Origin: Notospermus geniculatus
Taxonomy: Eukaryota; Nemertea; Pilidiophora; Heteronemertea; Lineidae
Assembly (NCBI GenBank): GCA_002633025.1
Contig: NMRB01000913.1
Span: 28,267-92,266 of the forward strand
Length of the DNA stretch: 64,000 bases
Direction of reading: 5' to 3'
In this document: positions 34,040-46,600 of the stretch, in pieces
How positions within the stretch are numbered: the first letter of the stretch is position 1
Layout of the letters: every line of letters begins with the position of its first letter
Position numbers and translations under genes: made by a program
Notes under the pieces: generated by a model
The model's input: the letters and a program-made list of their open reading frames with translations, nothing else
Told to the model about the DNA's origin: nothing
Database searches by the model: none

Positions 34040-35535
34040 TGCCTCTGAGCTTTCCTGGCTTCCAAATTCCAGTGGCCCTTTTTAGCTTTCTTCTAAACTG
34101 TCGCCTGCCCTCGTTTGTCTAAGTCGGTGTAGTCTTTTCCTGCTCCACCGACCTGTAGCAGTACACCTGGCTTGACAGAACGTTGACATCAAAACCTTCC
34201 TTTCACCAAATGGAAAATTCAGGGGAACAGGATAGTTACTCAGGATTAGTTCAGTCCGGTGTAACAGTAAAGAGTGTCCCCCTAACGTTCAAATGGTGAT
34301 TTTCAAAGCTACGTCATTCCCACAAAGTTTGATACTTCTTGGAAGGAAACTAACCGCAGGGACGGATGATGGTGTGTGGAAGATAAAAATCGCCATTATG
34401 CTTATCAAGCGATTCCAGTGGAGCGATCACAATGGGCACCGTTCAAACGATATATTTCCGAGCCAGCATCATGATTTTGCTGGTCGATTTTAGAACCATA
34501 GTAGCCAATTTCGTCAAATATTGATCACCCAACACCAAAACAGATACATACATCATGTATATGCCCATGCTTATACATGTAGGCCTACATCCTACTGTCT
34601 GTCTGTGTTTCGTATTGAAGCAAGATTGATTTATTGATGTTCAGTATATTTTGGATAGTAAGTGTCGGTACGCCATGTACAAAATTATATCATTTTTCAA
34701 CTTCGTGAAAACTGTGCCACGACAAACTAGTTCGATATTTTCGTAGGAAAGGGTGTTTCTTGAGCAAAGCTGGATACACCCCTCAGTACAATGTCCAAAA
34801 GTGGCCACCGGATATCTGAAAATTGCTTGTAGGCGACACAACAGAAAACGTTTGTCTTCTGCGGGGTTGTAGCCTACACTTACAGGCACATGAATATGAC
34901 CAATGCCAGGATTACCCCCGGGATTACCATAGACGCGTTATACCTCAAATAATAATCAGACCTGATTGCGTTTTCTGTTCTGGGCTTGTTCTGGGCTGAT
35001 TGCGTTTTCTGGGCTTTTCTGGGCATTCAAATTTTTGATTGAATTGTTTTGTTCTAATTACATCATTTCAGCGTGACCGAGTGGACAAAATGGGTGAGAC
35101 GAACAGGTGGTGAGAAGTCTTTTTCTTCATCAAACATCATTGATTCTACGCTGGCAAAAAACTCCTTTGAATCGCCGTATTTTATATAAGCCGCCATTGT
35201 GATCGCCAGCAGACTACTTATTACACACCCACATTGTTGGCAAACTTGTACCCGCCGTAACAATCATAGAAATAGTATTACTCTAATTCATATATCGTTC
35301 AAACATTTCAGCAACAAACAAGGGGCGGAGAACAACGTGGTGTGAAATCGTACAGAGATATTTCTTCCCTGCCAGTTCATTCCTGCCACTTCTTGATAGC
35401 CATCGCAGCCTCCTGACGCAAGGAAAGGAGTCCGTACTTCGGGCATCTTGCGGCACCGCAAGATGGTTGACTTGTCTGGTTCTCTCGTTTCGTATCCAGA
35501 ATTGTGACGTCCGTGATTGATACACAGGGTTTTTT
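34040..35535. other. Non-coding or unassigned stretch
   Basis: Minus-strand open frames at 35063-35263 and 35288-35525 have balanced composition but no recognisable family and no convincing splice partners. I assign no gene. Confidence 0.35.
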
Positions 35536-35539
35536 TCAG

Positions 35540-36062
35540 GTGTTTACAGTTCTTGATTGATGATTGATACACAGCGTTTCTTTTGATTGATGATTGATAC
35601 ACAGTGTTTCTCTTGATTGATGTTAATACACGGCGTTTCTCTTGATTGATGATTGATGCACATGGTTTCTATGTTTGATACACAGAATTTCTCTTGATTG
35701 ATGATTGACACACAATGTTTCTCTTGATTGATGATTGATACACAGCATTTCTCTTGATTGATGTTTGATACACAGCTTTTCTCTTGATTGATGATTGATA
35801 CACAGCGTTTCTCTTGATTGATGTTAATACACAGTGTTTCTCTTGATTGATGATTGATACACAGAGTTTCTCTTGATTGTTGTTTAATACACAGTGTTTC
35901 TCTTGATTGATGATTGATACACAGTGTTTCTCTTATGCCTAATACACAGTGTTTCTCTTGATTGATGATTGATACACAGAATTTCTCTTGATTGATGTTA
36001 ATACACAGCGTTTCTCTTGATTGATGATTGACACTTTTGATTGATGATTGATGCACATGATT
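35540..36062. repeat. Minisatellite, 30-bp unit
   Basis: About 16 copies of a unit near TTGATTGATGATTGATACAC + AGTGTTTCTC occur head-to-tail. Shortened variants (TTGATTGATGTTAATACAC) alternate with full ones. Because 30 is divisible by three, the minus strand is open for 170 codons; that is a property of the repeat and not evidence for a protein. Confidence 0.9.
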
Positions 36063-36467
36063 TTTTTCTTCAAATCTTCATTTCAGCATCGTGCCTTGAC
36101 TTTCCTTCATTGTGATGGCTGTAATTTCAATTTTGTTGTCTTTTCATTGCTTTGTCAGTGCGCAATGTCTGCATTTAGGGCTTATGTATAGATGTAGGCC
36201 TACATTCAATAGTACAACCACGAACACGGATAAAGATTATTCAAAGCAGATATATATATTATGCGATGACAGAACACAGCGTCTGGCGCTTTGGCTTTCG
36301 TGGTCCTGATTTAGGCTTCAATTTAGATAGGCTTATAAATCTAGATAAGCTTATTAATAGATCCGAATTCAGACACGCCCAGATTTGGATTTAGTAATTC
36401 CCTAGATTTTGTTTGCATTTTGTTGATGAACTTTCATGACCTTGTCATGCTGCCCTGCCCACATTGC

Positions 36468-36857
36468 TCCTGTGATCTGGTAAAACCTAGTAAGTCACTT
36501 TTTTATGAAAATTGAGTTAGCCCCAAATTTGAACTTACTAGGTATTATCCCTTCATATTATGAAATAAAAATGCATAAAACCCGTCTCAGTAAGGTTTTT
36601 GTTGATGAAAACCGTAACCACTGAAATAACTTTGATCAATAAAAAACCCTAAGTCATTATATGTAACCTGAATAAGCCATCAAACCAAATGAAATGTTAT
36701 GCACTGGAAAGACCTTCCATCATGCCCAACTAAAAAGGCAACACGAAATTCCTTTTGTCTCCTGGAGCTTAATCCTGTAGGAAAACGGTTTTCCTTGATT
36801 TTCTCAAAATTGTCTAAATGAGTCTTACTACATGTAAGTTTTACCAGATCACAGGAG
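36468..36857. mobile_element. MITE with CTCCTGTGATCTGGTAAAAC ends
   Basis: The left end CTCCTGTGATCTGGTAAAAC is repeated inverted at 36838-36857, and related words (TACTAGGT, TAGTAAG) occur inside both arms. Length 390 bp, non-coding. Confidence 0.75.
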
Positions 36858-36982
36858 ATTGTTATCGCAGGTCGGTTGAGGTAGATCATTGAGGAGGCCT
36901 ACTATTTTGCATGTGCAGTCAGTACTTCATTAATGGTTAATATCTTCAATTAATCTTTGTTTTTGAATTGCATCGATTTTAG

Positions 36983-38233
36983 TTCCACCGGTGAAGCCAC
37001 CAAGTAAAGTAGGAAAAACAGACGGTGAGGAAAAATTTTTCGTCAAAAACTAGGAGGAAAATGCAGTTATTTTGCTCAGTGTATGCAATTATTGGTTCTC
37101 TTAGTTTCGGCCCGCAAAAAAAGGTTTCTACCCACATCTGAAAGAACGTCTTTTTTGTACATCGGCGTATGATCGGTGCAAAAAATAAATAAGCAGGCCT
37201 GGACGCAGGACAGCATGATTTTCGACGTTCTCATTTCGCAATTTACCGCAAATCTGTTACTAGTACTAGTAATACTGCCCAGGTTTGAAAAGTCTCCATC
37301 TTACACAACCCATAAAGGGAACCTAGTGGTTCACTTTTTTGATTCAATGGCATTTTTCTTATTTAATTGTTTTAGCACCACCGCATAAACAAAATCAACC
37401 AGGACCAACAGCTGGTAAGAAAATTTCTTTCACCGTGAATTTACGCCCAGCGCAGGTAAAAATCCCCAATTAATTGGAAAGGAGATTTTTACCTGCATTC
37501 GTAATCAACACATAATACGATTCGATGATTAAATTTTAAATTTTTAACATTTTCTTTTGTTCTGATTTAATTAGCATCACCGACAGCGCAAAGTAAAACA
37601 ATTGGGAAAAAGTGTAAGAAAAAATTATTTCCATCCTAACTCTGTACCCAGGTTTGCACGAGAAAATGTCAACTCACGCCGCAGTTTCGAATCGCTCTTT
37701 CCGCGCTCGGCAACTGCTGATCGATTCACGCGATTTTCGGGAGATAACCAATAGGTGTCGCTAGTGTGTGTTGGCGCCAAACTAGCTGGCCAATCAGTGA
37801 TCCGCTTTCAGGACCACTTTGAGGACTTCCATTCCTAGGATTCTCTCCTCTTGTACACGACCCGGTGTGTGCAGTGTGTACAAATAATATAGGCCTAATC
37901 ACATTATATTAAAGTCATGGCATTGCTTAGGACGCTTTCAGTTGCCGCGTCCATGTTTTGAACTCGGTAGGCCCATTAATACTCCATGTTCGCGTTTTCG
38001 GGCTCGCTTGCGTCGAAACATCACACAAGCAATGACGTTTTACTTCAGCTGCAATGGGAAAGCCATCATCGACGATGAGTAATGTGAAATGTGGGCCCGG
38101 TATGTCACTCGTTGACTGCGGATGTGTCGGACAACAAGGAGCATGCAGCGGAGTCAAGATCGAAGAAGGCGTATGCTATGCCTTTAGACACAAGAGTAAA
38201 AAAGGACAAGTTCGGGTATTGAATATTGAATAG
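36983..38233 (+). CDS. Possible secreted or linker protein of short phase-1 exons
   Basis: Three short segments sit between AG and GT sites and keep the same phase: 36983-37024 (42 nt), 37376-37414 (39 nt), 37575-37613 (39 nt). Each encodes a Pro/Lys-rich repeat of similar form (VPPVKPPSKVGKTD, APPHKQNQPGPTA, ASPTAQSKTIGKK). A fourth segment after an AG at 38048 (38049-38233) continues in phase and encodes a cysteine-rich tail (C-x8-C-x-C-x6-C-x9-C) with stop TAG 38231-38233. I do not recognise the family. Symmetric 1-1 exons can be added or lost without frameshift, which suits a variable linker. The start exon is not identified, and chance splice sites are a real alternative. Confidence 0.4.
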
Positions 38234-38920
38234 ATACGTCCTGAATCCTTGCAGCAACCTTTCAAATGCCATGGCTATCTCGTGCTCATAGCAACAGCGT
38301 TTTTAAACATGACTGCTGATCGAGATTCGAATTCACAATTACACACCCAGGAGTGCTGGTGTGATGAGAGTACACGCTTCACGTTTCAGGCCTTCGCAAC
38401 TTGTGCCCCGGGAATCAACGTCGTGTACATCAGTGGCATTGTACCCCCAGAGCCATTTGAAAATCCAAACGGTCCCACTGTCTCCTGTCCAAGGGATCCC
38501 AACAAAAACGAAAATTCCTACAAATTGGTCAAATGTCTGAGATACGCACCGTACGTATATTGTCCCACTTTTTCGAAAGATCTTTTTCGAATTTATGTGC
38601 ACGTCCATCAGTAGGAGCACACAACCGCACTTAATCGCCAGGAGATGGCAGCAAAGTTCTAGCGGACCAATACAAAAGAACATTCTCCCGTTTGGTGCTC
38701 AGTTAACCATGAATGGGTCCGCTAGGGCCGCAGTGACTCGTATTGGTCAACTGACTGACATCTCCTATTTCGGTCACGTCTCTTCCCGGAGTTTGGAAGG
38801 GTCCTCGGTTGGCGACTTTGCTTGTGCCGAATGGGGAAAAGGAATTGGGTTGTCTACACCTCGAAGAAGGTTCCGTACTTGTGCTTGTAAGGCCTACCGT
38901 AATGTATCCTGACCGCTAAC

Positions 38921-39112
38921 TGATAGCGAATTGATAGCGGATTTTATTTACATTTGGCTGGTGTTTGTAAACACAAAATTTCAGCCAATCAGAATGCACG
39001 AACATTTTTTGTTGACATTCTGGAGAAGTTTGTTTACATTTTCCCCCGAAAATTCGTCCCCTTTCAAATTCTATTTCTAAATCAAATTTTTTCGATATCA
39101 ATTCGCTTTAAA
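38921..39112. mobile_element. MITE, TTAAAGCGAATCGA family, copy 2
   Basis: Inverted copy of 3369-3559, with the same interior (CAGCCAATCAGAATGCACGA side) and end ATTCGCTTTAA. Slightly diverged at its left end. Confidence 0.8.
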
Positions 39113-40662
39113 CGGGTCCTTTCTTATCTCCAGTACAACAGTATTCAAAGCCCGAACCTTGATAGAAATATCCGTTCGTCAGAAGATCTGTAGATTGCCG
39201 AAGGAATGTGGTATGGGATGCCAAGTCCAAGCCATTTGTACAAAGAACAAGGGAAGTCACCGCGTCTAGACGGCGTCCATGTATCTACAACAGCCTAGAG
39301 CTCCTTTTTATTTTCTTTAATTTGCAATTTCTGACGAAATCTTTGGTTTTCTCCCACCGCCAAGGTGATGTAATTTCAAGATTTTTTCAAGAAATTAAAA
39401 TGCCTGAATAAAGTCAGTCACGCCAACGCAGACCTGTCTGTCCGTCTTATTTCTGGTCGGGTGTGTTGTTTTGACTTTTGAATTTAAATCATTGAGCCTC
39501 AGTGTCTCCCCATAATTTTATATCGGGGTTGGTTGTAACAATCGACTTCGGACACATTTTCCAGAGACCTGGACAGAGATGGCTAAACTTTGTTCAATGC
39601 ACAAGTAACCATTGACATCAAATATTCAAAAGACCAAGCAGGTTATAGATACGTCCTGTAATTAGCAAGTAATGTACCTGAAACGAAAAAGTGTTACAAC
39701 CAGCGTCGCTCTCCCCTACTGACACTTGTGTGGGCAGATATCAGAATTGGCCAATTTTCTTCAGCATTCCTATTGTGACTCGGGGGGGGGGGGGGGNGGC
39801 TGTCATTAGTTTCTAGGTCTCCATTACATGCGGCTTCTGGAACATCGCAGCGGCTGTTGCCAAAATCTTCAGTCACGCTGGTCGATGTCGGCCTATTTAT
39901 TGGCCCTTGCGATTGAGTCGTTCTTGCATTTTCTCTCTCAACATCGATAGGCCTACATGTACATGTACATGTACTATAAAGTACTTTTCTGGCATGCCGC
40001 CTACATTGTACTTACATGGGTTTTCTTGCCCAGTTGTTTGCTGGGCCTCTTACAACCAGTAATAGGTAGCCTCGGAGAACACTAGTGTTTCCCCATTATT
40101 ATCATGTTAAGTTTAGTCTACTGGTGGTCTTTTCGACCAACTTCCGTTTTTTCCACGTGAGTACACATCTCAAATGATATTTGGGTACCTGCACTTCCCA
40201 CTCGAATTATTCCGATTAGTTTTGACTTCTGCATATTATGGGGTGGAACAGCAACAGGCAAAGGAAAAACAATCTTTTTACTGAGAGTTTACATGTTTAT
40301 ACATACTCTTGGGCCTGAAACCTATCTTTTCATCCAGTGTACATAGCCTAGATTTGGCTGCATCAAAAGTTTTGAACAATTAAACATTAAGAGTGTATAG
40401 GAGTGCGGCTGATTTTTTAGGCCTTTCTAGGCCATGGTTAACAATCCAATGATACCACTAGAAAAACTTCACTTCTGATAGCCAACCTATGACAGGTCGG
40501 AATGATAGGCGAGCGTTTAACCTACTTCTTGTTCCTTGGCGGTTGTACGGACACTTGCCGTACCTAAGCCATGGAGAATAGGCCCGTAGGTATGTACACT
40601 GGCAAGGTTCGTTGACTGCTGCTGTGAAACCTTCACTGAAGCATCGCAAATCGCAGTTCAAC
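39113..40662. other. Upstream region of SLC6 gene A
   Basis: No coding exon is recognised. It contains a poly-G run with an N at 39797 and a short ACATGT tandem at 39955-39975. A 5' untranslated exon of the transporter could lie here, but nothing marks it. Confidence 0.4.
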
Positions 40663-43600
40663 ATGGTGTCGAAGGAGAAGGAGCAGCAGGATGGTAATAG
40701 TACGCTAGAGGAAGTGCCGTTAAATGTTATCAAGGATAAACCCGATGAAGATGGGACTCTTGTGAAGACTGAGCCTGAACCAGGGGAAGAGGAGGAAGAA
40801 GAACGATTATCATGGGGCACTCGGTTCGATTTCTTACTCTCGACCATCGGATTCGCCGTAGATTTGGCAAATGTTTGGCGATTTCCCTATCTCTGTTACA
40901 AGAATGGCGGAGGTGAGTACCACTGAGGGTTCTTGATAAAGGGTCAGCGAGTGCAGCCTGTGACTGGCCGTGTCGATGCAGAACTAGGGCAGGCAGAACT
41001 TTGGGTTGCTCGCTGCTGGTAATGCATAATGCCAAATTATGTGTGACTGTATGAATGTGAACATTTGATAAGTACCTGACCAAGGCCTAGGCCTGGAATA
41101 AGGCCAAAATGTTTGTTTGAAGGTTGATTAAAGATTGCATATACAATGTACATGTAATGTGAATTGAATTTGAAATTGAATTTGAATTTGTTATACAATG
41201 TATTATAATTCTGTTGCTTATTTGAGAGATAAATCAACCACAAGCGGTTGACGGCCCATTTACTCGACGAGGTGGGTGAGGTCTGTGGACGACTTGGTGT
41301 ATAGTGTTTACTGCACGTGCACACTTTTTTCAATTTACGAAGGAGGCATTCAACCACCTACATGACCGACATCTCTCATCAGCTACCAGCAGCAGAATCC
41401 CAGGGCCAAGGCCAATATCCATAAAACCATGCTAGCTTGGTTGCTGGCTTGCGTAGATTTGCCTGTGAAAACTGGGTTCTCAGCAAGGCCGAGCAAGGTT
41501 TTATGAATACACCCAGGTCGTTGATGGTGTTTACAAACAACTTGGAACTGTGGAAAAAGCAATTTCACGGCTCCGCTATTGTTGCAGATAAGTTATCAGC
41601 GAAACGTAAACAGTACATCATCTCATACTCATATCACTGATTTAAGGGCCCAATGCCTACTTTACTGCGAATATAAGAAGCTGTGATTACCATAATTAGG
41701 CCAAACACAAAGATATTGGACAGAAGTGCAACTGCAACTGACCTACATGTAGAAGATGGAAGCGACAACGCCCCAGCGAATTTTTTATCTCGTCCTTTTA
41801 TTCTTCCAGCCTCACTGAGACAATAATTGAATAAAGGAGGTTAGAATCATATAGGCCTAATGCCAAGTTACACAAATTTGATGCCAAGTTGGTGCAACAA
41901 AGCATACCATTCATACAGTATACTCAAATACATTGATACAGTATACTCAAATTCGCTTGTGCAGTTCAGTGCCAGTTCTCTGATGGTGGTCTTCAAATAC
42001 GCTGACATATCCCGAGTACGGGATGTGCTACTATTGTACTGGAGGTGAACCGTTTTGGGAAAATGTTCAAATCCTATGATGAAAGACAAGATAGAAGAAT
42101 TTTGCTACAGGAATGTGGGAAGCTGGCGAGATGCAGGAGAGTAGAGGTGTGCCGTAGACACGAAGGTACCCCTAGTTTTTGGCTCACCGTTGAGCCTATG
42201 TCATCATGCAGTGTCCGTCGACGTCGTTTTGGCCCGAATGGAGCTCATATGTGGCTGCCAGGCAGCCGTCTTGGAAAACGGCCATTGGCCCAGGTATCTC
42301 ATAAACTACTGTTGCTAGAATGTTTTGACCTTGAAAGAGTATACATGTATCTAGGTCATGTCCTGCCATGTCACACAGGTGAGCACATGGTCCCTGACCA
42401 TTTTATTAGTCTATGCTGGTGGCACCTGCCGGCAAGTGGCCGTACTATATTAGTTCGTCCTCGCACTGAAAAGAAAAGAAAAGTAGATTCGTGTTTACAT
42501 CGCCTCATGGTTGCCGCTGTCGCCGAAAATGTCTCAATCCAACACTTAGTCTGTCAAAAGTTTCTGATCTACACGAAAGTTACGACGTCCAATTCCTGAC
42601 AAACGGCCCAATTGGCGAAATTAATATGCTATACCGGTACAAGGCTTTCTATTCCATCGAGTAGGCCTTCAAACGTAATGAATTTTCTATTAATTGTTGG
42701 TAAAGTTACCACAGTTGTGTGAGCCAGTGAACCATCGTCCTACCATATTAGAAATTTCAGATCAAGTGGGTAATTGGCAATCACCAGAACAATCCAGGTC
42801 AAAAACAGGCGGTGTTTGGTGTCAAATGGACGAAATAAGTGTAAGAGTGTGTGCTTGCTTTGTACCAGGAGGCTGGGAAGCCCTCTACGTCACTTGGACA
42901 CCAGTAGAGTACCTGTACTTTTGGATTCCTTCGCCAGCTGGCCGCATTCCTGTAGTAAAACAGTTCTATCGTGGCTTTTTTCGTCTTAAAGACGATTCAC
43001 CACATGTCGAAACAGCCGTAGCATGGCTTTCTTATCCCGTGTGATTATTTTCCAAACCGATTGCACCTGAGGTCAACAAGGCAATATCTCATGGAGAAGT
43101 GTCGTACCCAGAGCTGACTGTACAGGATGTCCCAAAAAATTGTCCAGGCCGAACCAGGCAATCTCAGTTGGTTCGCTATGGAGCCGCTTGGAGCGCTAGC
43201 TGCGACCATATGGACCCCTATTTTCACACCACTTTTGAAGCTATTTTTAGACGTCAACTCAGCTTTCCTTGACGTTTACGGCCTTATTTTGCGGTATTTT
43301 AACGTCATATTGCGCCTGGTGGTAGTGTATCACTAGCTTTCGACCTGATTAGTTGGGCAGTACGAACAAACGTCAGCAAAGGTACAAATTTCGGCGACTT
43401 CTCGCCGAGCTTGTGTACAAAGTGTAGTTCCGCGATTTGTCCGCTCTGAGCTCTGGGTATTGCGTGGTCGCGTCGATTTTTCGTAGGGGTGGGCAGCCAC
43501 CCCTGCTTTCACATGTTCAGCCAGGCTTTTTCCCGTGGTGAGATTCGTGTGCAGTGAGCGTACAGTCACCACTTCCTCCACATTCCTACCTTCTCCCCAA

Positions 43601-46600
43601 CCATGCCTATTCGACAGAGCGAACTCCTGTCGCCACCAGGCTTGTTTAATCTAGGTTTCTCCGGATCCTGATAGAAACCTAGCTTCTGAGGTTGCCTGGT
43701 TTGCCCGGACTTTTCTTTGGGACATCCTGTATGACAGTGCCAAGTGTGCCTCTAATCCACGATGGGTGTAAGGCACTGGGTTATCCTAAAACGATCATGA
43801 AAACGAGAGCAGTTTAGTCATATTCAATTAGTGCGACACGATAATTCGCCGATTAGCTTATGTATTAAAAGATCCACTTTGACTTTTTCCATGATTTTCA
43901 TTCATGACAGCGCTTCACTGCAACCTTCACGAGAGAATCTCATGACCTAAGTCCAATTTTAGATTAATTTACACTTCACAAATCGTGATAAATTTGACAG
44001 TATTGAATGACCATCGCGATTATAACAATTATAACCATTGATTAGAAGCATTCTCATATCACCCTCAACATGTTTAGATTTCTCACGGCTTTTACGCCTT
44101 TAAGTGCTTGTGACCTCAAAAAAGCTGTTGACAGAAGCATCATTATTGCTGTAAGTCAACATGATCCACAAATAGGCGCCAATGACACTTTTAGCTGCTT
44201 TCCGTGATCCATGTAGCGATTCAGGCTCGTCGTAGGTTACGGAGCATTACCTTTAGATAACATGGTCCTAAATCTCTTCTTGTCGGTATGGAAAGGATGG
44301 CAGTCCTAGGAATGCCAGTCCTAGTTAGTCTACAGCTAAATTCGATTGGTCGTGGTTTCTGAAGATAGCCATGTGTCGACTTCACCCCTGCACCCCTCAG
44401 AACAAGTGTCCAAAAGTGGCAGGTTGCATGTTCTAGTTCTTTGGGTGGCACTCAAAGGTTACAACAAAGTTCCTTGACGTTTCGCCCACCCTTTCGGTAA
44501 GGCGTTAACACCGAAAGGGTGGGCGAAACGTCCACAAGGAACTTTTGTTGTAACCCCGGGTTGTAACCTTTGAGTGCCATCCAAAGAACTACAGCAACTG
44601 TTGATTGCCTCAAAGAAGAATATGACGTTCAAAGAAAAAGTGGTAGGCTTGGACACTTGGTAAAAATCACTCTTCCTTTGGAGGTACTGCTCATTTACTC
44701 ACCGTTTTGCTCAATGTGTACACTGGGTGAATGCTGGCAACTGCTTTTACTTCAGATTTGTACAGCATTGACTGGTGCATTTGTACTGCAGATTCCAAGT
44801 AAAAGCATTTACTAGTCGTTAATCATATGACCCATTATACGTATACCTTTTCCTTACTTTAGGTGCCTTTCTCATTCCCTACTTCACCATGTTGGTGTGT
44901 GGCGCTCTGCCTCTCTTCTTCCTTGAGTTAATCCTCGGACAATATCAGCAGACAGGCGTCATCAGTATATGGAGAATATCACCCATTTTTAAAGGTGAGC
45001 CATTGCAGGTATTGCCTTTTTGCATGTGGATGACCATTATTGCTGAGATAGTGCATTCGCATGACACACGTCGATGACCATGATCATAACGTACCATTTT
45101 CCACAGACCCTAGGAGACCTGCACGTAGTTGGCCTACAATATTTTACAAAACCTCCAGAGCAACTCTTCCCTTACTATACGTCGGTGTGTGAGGCATTTT
45201 TGGCAGTTATCTTATGTTTGCAATTGCCATGACCTGCAGGTACATTACATAAAGCCAAGGACTGGTAAATTTGGGTGAATAGCCCTATTGCAAGTGGTGA
45301 CTTTCCATTGTTTCAACAATTTCGGCAAGGACGCTGCCGGAACAACGAAGTCATTCTCGGCACTCGTTTCAGGTCTTGGCTGGTGCGCCTGCCTCATCAG
45401 TTTCTACGTCGCCTGGTACTACAACGTGGTGATTGCCTGGTCAATCTACTACTTCTTTATGTCCTTCACCGGGACGCCGTGGACCTCCTGTGGTAACGAG
45501 TGGAATACGGAAAACTGCTGGGATGCCTACGCCGCCAATGCTTCAGCGTGGAATGCGACAGACGGGGCGTCGTCAGCGAATGCAACTAATACGACAGAAT
45601 GGGTCTCGCCAGCTGCCGAATACTTCGAGTAAATGCGTAATATACGTACTATTAAAAAAGACCGGGTTTATTTATCGAGCCGCTCGATGAATAAGCACTA
45701 CTTTCGGTCTTATTTGTCAAGCCGCTCGATGAGGAGTACGTGGTTTCAGTGTTATTTATCGAGCTAGCTTGACAAGCAAGCTTCAAAATCGGCATTGTTC
45801 GTCAAGACAGGCCTCCTCATGAATATGCAATGGCTTCAGCTTGTTTAGTTGGGAAGTCGGCAGTGTGGTGGTGTTTCATTGCTCGCAACATGGGGGTCTC
45901 CGAAGCCAATTTATCCTTTTTTCAACCCTTGTTTCTGTGTGATGACCCAACCCAAATCTTAGACACTGTGGTCGCATGCCTAGCTTCAGACTCTCGGTTT
46001 TCGTCAGTCTGAAGATTAATCCGCTGGGGTTTGGGGGTCAGAATCTGCCGGTGAGTCCGAACACCAGGGTGTGCCCAGGATGATGCAACGATTCTGTAGA
46101 CGATTTTATCAGTGTCACCACTAAGAAAAAAATAATTAACCAGTTGTTCTTTGTAGAAATTTGGAAAAGTCAACATAATTTTCTAAGAAAAGGAAAACAA
46201 AAAAAAGAAAAATAATGAAAAAACATTATGACCACACGGGAATCGAACCCTCGACCTCAGGGGTGTAAGCCCAACACCTTTGCAATGTGCCAATCAACAC
46301 ACTGAAGACAATGGTAGAGTATTTGTCACCTGGTTCCGGAAATACGGCCAGCTCGACGTTTAAGCCCAATTTTGCGTACTGTTCAGCGAGCCGGGCTTGA
46401 TAAATAGCCACTTCGATTAAAAAAAAGCGTCCAACACGCCAGTGCGAACGCATAGCCTTTTGTTCTGTGCTCGCTTCGTCGCATCGGACGATGGAATTGG
46501 CGTTCGCGTTGGTATTTCGGACGCTTTCCAGAAATGCTAACACAGGTACTTTTCGAAAAGCTCGCGAAACGCCTATGCGAACGTCTATCCTTTTGTTCGG

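Noticed and set aside
35544-36056. 170-codon minus-strand open frame
   Set aside because: It is a translation of the 30-bp minisatellite; the period is a multiple of three, so it stays open without coding.
38249-38614. 121-codon frame with several Cys
   Set aside because: No recognisable family, no clear link to the upstream phase-1 exons, and a stop lies between; left unassigned.
42045-42599. 184-codon frame in intron 1 of transporter A
   Set aside because: Composition is arbitrary (Arg/Cys-rich mix), no domain, no splice context.
45288-45372. Open frame extending exon 3 upstream (DFGKD...SFSAL)
   Set aside because: The family alignment starts at GLGWC after the TTTCAG acceptor, so the upstream part is intron that happens to be open.
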